Shown in pieces: positions 54,928 through 64,000 of a DNA stretch of 64,000 nt. This DNA is from Adineta ricciae. Taxonomy: Eukaryota; Rotifera; Eurotatoria; Adinetida; Adinetidae. Numbering within the stretch: position 1 is the first letter of the stretch; every line of letters begins with the position of its first letter. The DNA lies in assembly GCA_905250025.1 (NCBI GenBank), contig CAJNOJ010000220.1, positions 37,206 to 101,205 on the forward strand, written 5' to 3'. The position numbers and the translations under genes were made by a program. The notes beneath the pieces are model-generated. The model saw nothing but the letters and a program-made list of their open reading frames with translations. It did no database searches and was not told where the DNA came from.

Positions 54928-55689
54928 GTTGATTATTAGAACAGATTCTAAAATTCAATGATGAAACATGTCGAAACATCCATTTTTTTTGTTTTGTAAA
55001 TGTTATTGAAGAGAATTATGTTATAGTGTATTAATATTCTTCTTTTTAAGTCTTTTTCGGTACACAAAAAAATTAATCATCGGAGCTTCGACAAATAATC
55101 AATAATGAAAAAAATCAACTAAAACAGTACCAAGTTCATTTAAAAATAATCGTGCGTAGAGTTCGTACTCTAAGATCGAAGTTCACAATCAACTTATAAA
55201 TATACTCTACGCGGTGAAGCCAAGTAAAATGAAATTAATAACAAAAAGTAGTTAAACAAAAGAAATCTACAACCCCTGTGCATGTTAATCAATATGTAAA
55301 TATTTTCTTGATCAACGCTTGAAATATAAGTACGAAGCAACAGGTACTGTTTATTTTCAACAGATTTTTTTCTGGTGTTTCACCATGTTTGAAGTATAAA
55401 AGTATTCTCCAGATCTAACGTCGGTGATTAGGAGAGGATTCAATTGGTTAAAAAGCATCTCAAGGATGCGAGCGATAATCCGATGAAAGAGAAGACATTC
55501 CTAACTTCTCTCTTCTGGTGCATATACACCTTCACGCAATTGCATTTGAAAACTTTTTCACTGTCGGTTAAACAACTGGTTAAAAGTTCATATGTGTTTG
55601 CACTAAGGCGTCCGTGTTAATTTCAGATGTGAGTCTCTTAACCACTGTATATTTTATTCACTGTATTATTTCATTTTTCTTTCGTTACA
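54928..55689. other. Intergenic region upstream of the NHL gene (haplotype 2)
   Basis: AT-rich, divergent between the NHL gene and the nucleoside hydrolase relic. No coding sequence is supported. It must hold the NHL promoter. Confidence 0.4.
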
Positions 55690-55949
55690 ATGATCATCTT
55701 AGATTGTGATCCGCGTATTGATGACATCATCATTGTCATGGTCAATCAACACAACATTGATCTATTTACATCCAACACAAAAGTATCAGAATATGTCTGC
55801 TGCTCAGTTCATCGTTCAGCGTGTTATCGACAATCCTGGTCGAATCACTTTGTGTGTCATTGATCCTCTGACATAACAATGTCGCGGAACCAATTTCTCG
55901 CAAGGAATTAGAAAAAGCTGAAGAACAAATTGAAGCATCAGAAAATTAA
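55690..55949 (+). pseudogene. Decayed nucleoside hydrolase fragment (haplotype 2)
   Basis: It starts ATGATCATCTTAGATTGTGA (MIILDCDPRIDD), the first motif of the intact gene with Gly changed to Arg. Short pieces follow: the VMVNQHNIDL region, the SAAQFIVQ region in another frame, and after a large deletion the C-terminal ISRKELEKAEEQIEASEN and a stop. Most of the catalytic domain is gone. Confidence 0.85.
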
Positions 55950-56308
55950 ACAAAATATAGTATAAAGAATGGACTCTTTTATGAATATATAATAGCAATG
56001 ACAAAATACTTGTTTTGAAAGAAGTTTTTTTAAAAAACAAAAATATTAACGTGTAGATTTGGATCCTACAGCATTTTCACCACTCTCGCTCTCAAAGTGA
56101 TTCATAAAAATAACATAACCACATTTCAACGTTTATTCATACATTTACTCATTCTTAATTATTTGCACGTGCTTAATGTTTGTTGTCTAATTTTTATTAA
56201 GATATGTGCGAGAATACGCTTGACTGAAACATTAATCTTCTTTTTACTCCATATAAAGTCAAGTTTTTATCAACTACATACGTACCATTTTCTGTCCTTC
56301 AAGAATAA
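55950..56308. other. Non-coding region before the EF-Tu relic (haplotype 2)
   Basis: AT-rich. The counterpart 60887-61249 is very similar. No gene is supported. Confidence 0.3.
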
Positions 56309-56766
56309 ATGATTGTAAACGTGCTGGTTATAGTCGTATTATTATTCAGAAGTGCTTTTGCAGGTATAGGTCTTAGTAAAATAATATATGAAAGGAAATT
56401 CTTGAAGGGTAAAACATACTCACTTGATGAGATGAACGCAGCTGAGCGTGGAGTAATATCAAATTCACCTACTGTTTATCATACGTACGTCGAGTACAAC
56501 TCACAGAAACGTTATTACATCCATGTCGATTGTTTAAATCATTCCGAATATGTGAAAGCCATCGTGAGTGGTAGTATTCAGATAGATGGCGATATTCTAG
56601 TGGTTTCTGCTATAGATGGACCTAGGCCTCAAAGTAGAGAACAGATTCAATTATGCCAAGAAGCAGGTATATCGAACATTGTTGTGTTCATGAATAAATG
56701 TGATATGGTGGACGATCCAGTACTAATTGAACTGGTAGAGATTGAAATACGTGAACTTTTTTCGAA
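56309..56766 (+). pseudogene. tuf: Bacterial-type EF-Tu relic, 5' part (haplotype 2)
   Basis: Allele of 61250-62370, cut by the join at 56767. See that entry. The frame is open here, but the P-loop is absent and the G3 motif is altered (HVDCLNHSEYVK). Confidence 0.75.
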
Positions 56767-56767
56767 N
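56767..56767. other. Assembly join: haplotype 2 to haplotype 1
   Basis: A single n. The left side matches up to 61706 in haplotype 1. The right side starts at the position matching 51613, inside the small Cys-rich protein. Reading across gives a false EF-Tu/Cys-rich fusion. Confidence 0.93.
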
Positions 56768-56887
56768 GCTGATTGTGGCCGTCCGACTGCGTTCGCAGTA
56801 CCATTTTGTCAAGGATCATCGGCGATTTCATTAAATCTTCTTCTTATCTTCGGCAGTATTCTTATTCATCGACTATTCATCCAGTAA
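56768..56887 (+). CDS. Small Cys-rich GPI-type protein, C-terminal end (haplotype 1)
   Basis: The last 39 codons and stop of the allele of 51418-51732, beginning ADCGRPTAFAVPFCQGSS. The 5' part lies in the roughly 466 nt missing from haplotype 1. Confidence 0.8.
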   Translation, partial: ADCGRPTAFAVPFCQGSSAISLNLLLIFGSILIHRLFIQ

Positions 56888-57950
56888 CGCTTTTTCGTTC
56901 GAAACAATTTGTATTTTTCCAATAAAACACTATCAATTTATTATGTTTTTCATATGATTGTGCACAAGTGAAATCTCAAAATAAAGCGCCTAAAAAGTCT
57001 GTGAATATTTGTAAATAACGGCCGAAAACATAGACTCTCCTCATCCCCGCAAATGATCGCTATGGAACTTTTCTCACATTGTAATAATTATTTCAAATCC
57101 ATTGGATACATCTACAAAATCCTATCGAAGTTTTAAGAACCATCTCATTTGTTTCAGGTTCATCCGTGTCCAGCTCGAACACTTATTCAATCTGCAGAGA
57201 GGTTATCAGGTAAGTTCAACGGACGCGGACATCTATTTTCAAACAAAGCACGGTGAACTCAGCAGGATCGCAACAGAACTATCCCACTAGATATGATTTT
57301 CTTGCCGGTATAATTGTTAAAAAAACCGTTTTGTTATTACCCTAATATTAGCAGATGTATGATAACATATAACTAGATGTTGTAGGTTTTTCATCTTTGC
57401 CTTTCGTACTTCATGCCGGTGATAATCGTCTTACATTTCTTTTCTGCTTGACTATGATTTACGAACGCTTGAAGCAAATACCTAAATTTTAACCGTCTTA
57501 GAATGCTGACATCTGTCATACAGATTATAACCAAGGCTTAAAACATGTTCGAATGCAATATCATTAAATACGTGTCTATGTAGAAATTACTGTAAGTGTG
57601 GAAACATAATGTTTTTCTATAGCAAAAGTAAATGAATCTCGGACGAATAGCGTTATGTTTGATGACAATGTAACTTACGGCAAAAAATGGAAAAAATTTG
57701 AAGATGAGATAGAAAATTTGACTTCGTTGATGAGCAACAATCATACAGATGAAAAGAAAAATTCTTGAATACAATGAATATTTCTTTTCTTTAGGTTCAC
57801 GTTCTATTTTGATTGTTGCTTTTGCTGGACATTGGTCATATATGGACACGATTTCCTTTGTAAAACGAACATCTTCAAAAAATGATACCACTCAATGTCA
57901 ATATATAAAACGCCGTTGGATGAACAAAATATGACATTATACCCTCACCC
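56888..57950. other. Intergenic region with conserved small ORF (haplotype 1)
   Basis: Allele of 51733-52875. It includes the ORF pair at 57655-57933 (MFDDNVTYGKKWKKFEDEIE; then SILIVAFAGHWSYMDTI) and the DIYFQTKHGELSRIAT patch at 57215-57289. Confidence 0.35.
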
Positions 57951-59913
57951 TCACAAACGAGCAAATGCGACAACGTTGTTACTATATAAGTTGGAGACAT
58001 ACAAGTTTAAATTAGAATCAAATGCAACACCACTTGGTCCGAAAACCGTCGGCACTCCACTCATATATTTAGCAACAACAGTACCAACAGTTGAATTTCC
58101 ACAAAACATCACTATCCGATTATTTGGTGTATCAGCAACATATAGATTTCCATAAGGATCATAAGCTAAACCTCTCGGATTAACAATAGTTGTCGTTGAC
58201 GCATTGACTGTTTGAAGAAATAGATCTTCAGTGGACGAATTGAATGTCCATAAACGAACTTTACTTGCACCGTTGTCGGATAAATAAACTTGGTTCGATG
58301 AGCCTAGTGCGAATACGAAATCGAAAACATAATTTAAATCAATGGCATCAATCATAACTGAGCCATTGGTTGCATTCGGTAACCATTTCATCAATCTTGT
58401 ATTTCCTTCATCAAGAACAAAAAGGTTCAGATTATTATCAACCACAACGGCTGTCGGATGGTTCAATCCATTCAATGCGTTCGATAAAGAACCTGTACCA
58501 GCAACAGACGTCCCATTGAGTGAGTTCGGTGGAAAGCGTTGCACACGAGCATTTCCAGAATCAGCCACATATAAATATCCATTAACATCAAATGTTAAAT
58601 CAAAAGGTAGGTACAATAGAAGAGATGACGAACCAAGTAGGCCAGTACTACTTCCGGCAATTGTCGTACCATTTGTAGCGTTTGGCAACCATTTTTGAAT
58701 GCGATGGTTCAAATAATCACAAACGTATAGAATATCGTTACTATCGATGTATAAACAATAGGGCTGATTGAACTGATTGGCGGCTGAACCGGCTAATGTT
58801 GTGCCTGCAACGATGGTTCCTGTTTGATTCCATTGAAGATAATTACCTAAAAGATTGAAGAATTGAGTTAAGTTCGATTTTGATTCGACATGTTAACGAA
58901 CAAGAATCGAATGCTGTTGTAGTTGATGTACTAGTCGCTAGAAAGAATTTCGTCGATAGAAATTGCAGTGTTTCGTAAGAAAAGGATCAACTGATTTTAC
59001 TTGTTGTCGAACTGCTTGTAGAAGACGTACTGCTTGTACTCGATGAACTCGCTATAGCAAGATGAATTCCGAGATAGATAACAAGTTTTCGCAGTAAACA
59101 CTGCCACTCACATGATGAACTTGTTGTTGTTGCTTGACAAAAATAAATAATATTAGATTATGTAGATGTTAATACTCGAACATTTTACTTTGTGTTGTTG
59201 ATGTTGTGCTCGTTGCTAAAATAGTTTCACTATTCAATCTATCTCTCTTTCCTCTGAAGGTCTACATACTTGTTACTGTCGAGTGGTAAGTTGTTTGATT
59301 TTTCAATTGTATGCCTGACACAAAAGAGAGTTTCACGTGAGACCACTTGAAGAGAAGAGAGAAGAAGTTTCAATTACCCATGATAGTCATAGCGGCGATC
59401 ATTCCTGCAAGAAGTTGAAACAGCAGTAGAGCTGCTAAGAGGCAACAACACCGACGGCGAGTACACTGGGAGTTCCACTTTGTCCTAAGGTACAGTTGAA
59501 AATTGAAAATCGAAAAAGAAATGTTTACTTCTTCGAGTTGTTTCGACTTGGAATATCAATTTTAGACGAAAATAGATCCTGTCCGCGACTATTCTTCTTA
59601 TATTCGGTCGATTGTTTTGCTGAGCCTAGCTGGGAATTACACGGCTTTGCGAATGGGCGAATACGTTGAGACTGAAAAGAAATTCCAGTGTGTGAAGATT
59701 TAGAATTGTTTCATTTACTTCTCGTTTGGAAAAAGATGATGCCAATTGGCTATTAGAATCAATCCGATAACGATATTTCTGATTTTCGTTATTGAATTTG
59801 AACAGGCGATCTCTTCTATTCATTCGTACTGATCCAACATTTGATTTTGGTGCACTAGTGAGCGAAGAACGACGAATCTTTTGTACTCGAATGAATGAAT
59901 AGTCTCTCTCCAT
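57951..59913 (-). CDS. NHL-repeat type II membrane protein (haplotype 1)
   Basis: Allele of 52876-54927: the same basic N-terminus (MERDYSFIRVQKIRRSSLTS), membrane anchor exon, Ser/Thr stalk and NHL propeller (LPFDLTFDVNGYLYVADSGN, RGLAYDPYGNLYVADTPNNR). The stalk contains one 39-bp unit against three, so it is 26 residues shorter. An N-terminal and several propeller substitutions are seen (DSNSQL, LGSSNQ); none breaks the frame. Confidence 0.75.
58998..59036. repeat. Single 39-bp stalk unit (haplotype 1)
   Basis: One copy of the unit that is present three times at 53924-54040, with one substitution (TCGAACTGC for TCGAGCTGC). Confidence 0.9.
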
Positions 59914-60601
59914 GTTGATTATTAGAAGAGTTTCTAAAATTCAATGATGAACCATGTCGAAACATCCATTTTTTTTTTGTTTTGGAAATGATGTTGAAGA
60001 GAATTATGTTACAGTGTGTTAATATTCTTCTTTTTAAATCTTTTTCAGACGCACAAAAAAAATTAATCAACGAAGCCTAGACAAATAATCAATAATGAAA
60101 AAAATCAACGAAAAAAGTACCAAGTTCACTTTAAAATAATCACGCGCACAGTTCGTCTTCTGAGATCGAAGTCCACAATCAACTTATTAATATACTCTAT
60201 GCGGTAAAGTCAAATAAAATAGAATTAACAACAAAAAGTAATTAAACAAAAGAAATACACAACTCCTGCGCTTGTTAATCAATATGTAAATATGTTCTTG
60301 ATCAACGCTTGAGATTAAAGTACGAAACAACAGGTACTGTTTGTTTTCAACTGATTTTTGTCTTGTGTTGCACTAAGTGTGAAGTATAAAAGTATTCTCC
60401 AGATCGGATGCGAGCGACCATCCGATGAAAGAGAAAACATTCCTAACTCCTCTCTTCTGGTGCATATACACCTTCACGCAATTGCATTTCAAGACTTTTT
60501 CATTGTGCAGAATGAAGTAAAAGTTTGATATTTCAGATGCCGCGTCCTCTTAATCACTGTATATTTTATTCATCCTATTGTTTCACTTTTCTTTCGTTAC
60601 A
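59914..60601. other. Intergenic region upstream of the NHL gene (haplotype 1)
   Basis: Allele of 54928-55689, about 75 bp shorter: a stretch with AACTGGTTAAAAGTTCATAT in haplotype 2 is missing here. No coding sequence. Confidence 0.4.
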
Positions 60602-60886
60602 ATGATCATCTTAGATTGTGATCCGCGTATTGATGACACCAGAGCAAGTTCAACTTGATTCTATCACCATTGTCATGGACATTCAACACAACTTTGATCT
60701 ATTTACATCGAATGCAAAAGTTTCAGAATATGTCTGCTGCTCAGTTCATTGTTCAGTATGTTATCGACAATCCTAGTCGAATCACTTTGTGTGTCATTAA
60801 TCCTCTGACATAACAATGGCGCGGAACCGATTTCTTGTAAGGAATTAGAAAAAGCTGATGAACAAATTGAAGCATCAGAGAATTAA
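60602..60886 (+). pseudogene. Decayed nucleoside hydrolase fragment (haplotype 1)
   Basis: Allele of 55690-55949. The first motif is MIILDCDPRIDDT, then a piece matching PEQVQLDSITIVM that haplotype 2 has lost, then the same internal deletion and the C-terminal KELEKADEQIEASEN end. The shared deletion shows that decay began before the haplotypes separated. Confidence 0.85.
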
Positions 60887-61249
60887 ACAAAATATAGTAT
60901 AAAGAATGAACTCTTTTATGAATATATAATAGCAATGATAAAATACTTGTTTTGAAGGAAGTTTTGTTAAAAAAGAAAAATATTTACGTGTAGATTTGGT
61001 TCCTACGGCATTTTCACCACTCTCGCTCTCAAAGCGATTCATAAAAATAACATAACCACATTTCAACGTTTATTCATAGGTACATTTACTCATTCTTAAT
61101 TATTTGCACGTGCTTAATGTTTGTTGTATAATTTTTATTAAAATATGTGCGAGAATACGCTTGAATAAAACATTAATCTTCTTTTTACTCTATATAAAGT
61201 CAAATTTTTATCAACTACATACGTACCATTTTCTGTCCTTCAAGAGTAA

Positions 61250-62370
61250 ATGATCGTAAACGTGCTGGTTATAGTCGTATTATTATTCAGAAGTGCTTTT
61301 GCAGGTATAGGTCTTAGTAAAATAATATATGAAAGGAAATTCTTGAAGGGTAAAACATACTCACTTGATGAGATAAACGCAGCTGAACGTGGAGTAATAT
61401 CAAATTCACCTACTGTTTATCATACGTACGTCGAGTACAACTCACAGAAATGTTATTACATCCATGTCGATTGTTCAAATCATTCTGAATATGTGAAAGC
61501 CATCGTGAGTGGTAGTATTCAGATAGATGGCGATATTCTAGTGGTTTCTGCTATAGATGGACCTAGGCCTCAAAGTAGAGAACAGATTCAATTATGCCAA
61601 GAAGCAGGCATATCGAACATTGTTGTGTTCATGAATAAATGTGATATGGTGGACGATCCAGTACTAATTGAACTGGTAGAGATTGAAATACGTGAACTTC
61701 TTTCGAAAAACGGCTATTCCAATGATGATATTCAAATAATTATAAGGTTCTACACTCAAAGCCTTAGAAGGTGATCAAGTCTGGATTGAAAACATTTTCC
61801 AGTTGTCTGACGTAATGGACCAATACATCCCACAACCTGTACTAAATGATAAAAAAAGTCATTCTTGATGCCGGTAAAAGATGTATTCATAATAGACGAC
61901 AAGAATACGATTAAAAAAGGTCAAGATCTTGGAATAGTGGGTATTAGAAAAACACAACGAGCAACTTGTGCAAGCATTGAATCATCTAAAAAGATCCTGA
62001 AAGAAGCTTTTGGAGGCGACTATGTTGGTCTTGCTTTATATAACATCAAAATAGAAGACATGAAGCGAGGTCAAGTTTTGGCCGAGTCTGGTACTGTCCA
62101 TTCGTACACACAATTTGAATCGAGGATTTATGTTCACACCAAAGAGAGGAAGGTGGTCAGCACACACCATTTTTCAACAACTATCGCCCTCAAATACAAG
62201 TTCGCTCGACTACTAGTACATCTACTATCCTACTGTCGAGATGATTATGCCCAGTGATGCAATTCTCATTGTTGCTAAACTTGAAACCCCGGTTTTGTTG
62301 GGGTGATTTGTTCATTTTCAAATTCGCGAAGGTGGTCATATCATTGCAATTGACATAAACCTTCGTATAA
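61250..62370 (+). pseudogene. tuf: Bacterial-type elongation factor Tu relic (haplotype 1)
   Basis: Similarity to EF-Tu runs from KTYSLDEINAAERGV through YYIHVDCSNHSEYVK, QIDGDILVVSAIDGPRPQSR, VVFMNKCDMVDD (G4 motif intact), [63 protein letters not shown] and FQIREGGHIIAI. The P-loop (G1) is missing: the 5' end instead encodes a hydrophobic stretch MIVNVLVIVVLLFRSAFAG that ends at a splice-acceptor-like TTTTGCAG. The G3 motif has lost its Pro-Gly (DCSNH for DCPGH). Reading needs at least three frame changes (near 61750, 61866 and 62160). It cannot bind GTP as EF-Tu does. The residues look bacterial and not like a typical animal mitochondrial EF-Tu, but origin is inference. Confidence 0.8.
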
Positions 62371-63460
62371 TCCAGTAGTATTAGATATGTTGCATCATGC
62401 AATGGCATCACTAACATTCCATGACTTGAATTTACCTTTAGACAGTTGAAATAAATCGGTGAAGGGTTTCTTAAACATTATTATCTCTCACAAAGTTGTC
62501 AGAATGGGCGTCATTTCGTCTACATATACAGTCACTGAATATAAATCTCGAAGTTTTTATCCATTCCAGATTTCAGAATATTCAAATTGTAGGAGACATC
62601 AAACGATAGTGTTGTCGAAATAATCTACTCCAATGAGTTTCTCCCATTGTTCTAGTGAAGAAAATCGGTGATATTCACATTGCATCTCACTTTACTTTTG
62701 TTTACTAGTCAGCTGAAGTCGAGATGAAATTGATCGATCATTGCGACATGCATTGATATAAATGATATTAGCATGAGTAATCATAATTGAAAAAGATAGA
62801 CGCGAGCTTTTTGAAAGAAATATTTAATTATACTTCAAACTATATCAATATCAATTCTTGCAATTCAAATCCAATCGTTTCATCAACAACAAGTGGAAAA
62901 TTTTCTTGAGCATCTTCTACGGATTTAACGAAATACTGCCTTTTAACATATGAATGACTCTGACAATGGACTTTGTATTTCAATTACTATCATTTTTTTG
63001 TACATGCTCTCTTTACCAGTAAACACGTCAATTAATAATTTATCCTTTGTACTCGTTACAAAAACTCGTGTTCTGTATTATATGTGCGACAAAATTATGG
63101 TGTATAGGACATCATTATCCACTATCAGAATGGCAATAAATCTAGCCTTCACTTTTGTCATTGTGATCATAATAAATGATACAGCTGTCGCAAAAATGAT
63201 AAATGTATATTTGTTGTTTTTTTTTGCATTACAATTTTTCGTCATAAGTAGCGTCGCTCGTTGAATTAGTCTATACTCAAATTTTTTATGTATATAAGAA
63301 TCTCTTATTTCAAACGATCGATAATAGACTATAACGATGACAGAAATATAGTAAGTCATTCGTTTTCAGAAGAGAGAGAGAGGCCTTTAAATAGCTAGTT
63401 AAATATGGTAACTACTTATTATCTACTTTTAATTTAAGATTAAATTAATTAAGATTTAAA
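62371..63460. other. Intergenic region with a weak hydrophobic ORF
   Basis: A plus-strand ORF at 62950-63264 (104 codons, rich in Ile/Leu/Val, with ISITIIFLYMLSLPVNTS) could be a small membrane protein but may be AT-bias. A GA-rich tract (AGAGAGAGAGAG) lies at 63370-63381. Nothing else is seen. Confidence 0.3.
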
Positions 63461-64000
63461 ATGCTAAATGATTATTTTAATTGGTTAGAAGATCAATTAC
63501 GGCTGATTGCACACGACGTTTTTCCATCAGATCCAGAGAAATGCGTTCAATTATCTAACATAAATAAATACACTCGACTTTACCTTCGTCGTATTATTAA
63601 AGTTGCCAATGACAAGTATAATTTGAAGGTCACCGATGGGCAACTTGTGCAACTGTTGCATGTATCTCGTAAACAGTTTTCACATTGGATGTATCATGAT
63701 GCTTATGCGGCCAAAGTGTTTCGTCGTGCCCGTTGTCTTTTAAGAGATCTCATAATTATGATGATTTACGAAGATCGTGGCGAACTATCGAAGGAGTATA
63801 TTCCTCAGAAGCCAATTGATCGGCCTAGTAACAGAACTATTGCTGACTGGCAACAACGGACACAACAAATCCGCGAAGAATATCAAAACAAAAATCTCTC
63901 AATAAAAAATTTGAAAGAAGCAGAAGAGTTGATTGATGATATACAAGCCGGATATGACTCTTCGTGGATTTTATGCTATAAAAGCGATAGTGAAGGTGAC
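63461..64000 (+). CDS. Unknown basic protein with HTH-like segment (runs off right edge)
   Basis: An ATG at 63461 opens 180 codons without a stop to the window end. The start MLNDYFNWLEDQLRLIAHDV follows an AT-rich leader. The segment KVTDGQLVQLLHVSRKQFSH then WMYHDAYAAKVFRRARCLL has the helix spacing of a helix-turn-helix. Later parts are charged and helical (RTQQIREEYQNKNLSIKNLK). No family is recognised; a DNA-binding or mobile-element protein is possible. No intron is needed in the visible part. Confidence 0.6.
   Translation, partial: MLNDYFNWLEDQLRLIAHDVFPSDPEKCVQLSNINKYTRLYLRRIIKVANDKYNLKVTDGQLVQLLHVSRKQFSHWMYHDAYAAKVFRRARCLLRDLIIMMIYEDRGELSKEYIPQKPIDRPSNRTIADWQQRTQQIREEYQNKNLSIKNLKEAEELIDDIQAGYDSSWILCYKSDSEGD

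Noticed and set aside
56309-56887. A fusion of an EF-Tu fragment with a Cys-rich C-terminus
   Set aside because: The n at 56767 joins unrelated contigs; each half continues properly elsewhere.
1-64000. Bacterial or fungal contamination explaining mgsA and FOL1
   Set aside because: Both occur in two allelic versions flanked by the same intron-rich rotifer-type genes.

Overview
The window looks like nuclear DNA of a bdelloid rotifer, probably Adineta-like. It is AT-rich and eukaryotic, with many introns of about 50-60 nt. Its protein families are ones I associate with bdelloids: VCBS/FG-GAP and NHL propeller proteins on membrane anchors, ADP-ribosyltransferase/TPR proteins with a receiver-like N-terminus, F-box-like proteins and orphan GPCR relics. 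It also carries intronless genes foreign to animals: a fungal-type trifunctional folate synthesis gene and a bacterial methylglyoxal synthase. The species call is inference.

The most important fact for any reader is that the window is a mosaic of two haplotypes laid end to end. Single-n joins sit at 9263, 13391, 19339, 37563, 48247 and 56767. Haplotype 1 is 1-9262, 13392-19338, 37564-48246 and 56768-64000. Haplotype 2 is 9264-13390, 19340-37562 and 48248-56766. The order is shown by exact-looking overlaps: 9042-9262 equals 13392-13612 (221 nt), 19118-19338 equals 37564-37784 (221 nt), and 37387-37562 equals 48248-48423 (176 nt). Most apparent tandem duplications are therefore allelic copies. 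About 726 nt of haplotype 2 (matching 13613-14338) and about 466 nt of haplotype 1 (matching 51147-51612) are missing.

Layout of the underlying locus: (i) a receiver-domain gene fragment (-) and a multi-exon nuclear protein gene (+); (ii) methylglyoxal synthase (-), divergent from (iii) a giant membrane gene (+) with three repeats of the pattern TM, Cys-rich ectodomain, TM, followed by a further TM, a Ser/Thr stalk and a seven-repeat VCBS propeller; (iv) a decayed GPCR with haplotype-specific deletion and insertions, including a clean hAT-like MITE; (v) a diverged paralogue of the membrane gene in inverted orientation, complete at 23130-29599; (vi) a small 4-TM protein gene, broken in haplotype 1; (vii) in haplotype 2 only, about 5 kb with an ADP-ribosyltransferase/TPR gene and an F-box-like fragment, both truncated; (viii) the folate gene (-), divergent from (ix) a nucleoside hydrolase gene (+); (x) a small GPI-anchored Cys-rich protein; (xi) an NHL-repeat type II membrane protein (-); (xii) relics of a nucleoside hydrolase and of a bacterial-type EF-Tu gene; (xiii) an open partial gene at the right edge.

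The functional themes are large surface receptors built as membrane anchor, Ser/Thr stalk and beta-propeller, and acquired metabolism (folate, methylglyoxal, nucleosides). I saw no rRNA, tRNA or CRISPR array. Exon boundaries were placed by eye from GT/AG sites and phase; for the two giant genes the summed exons divide by three.
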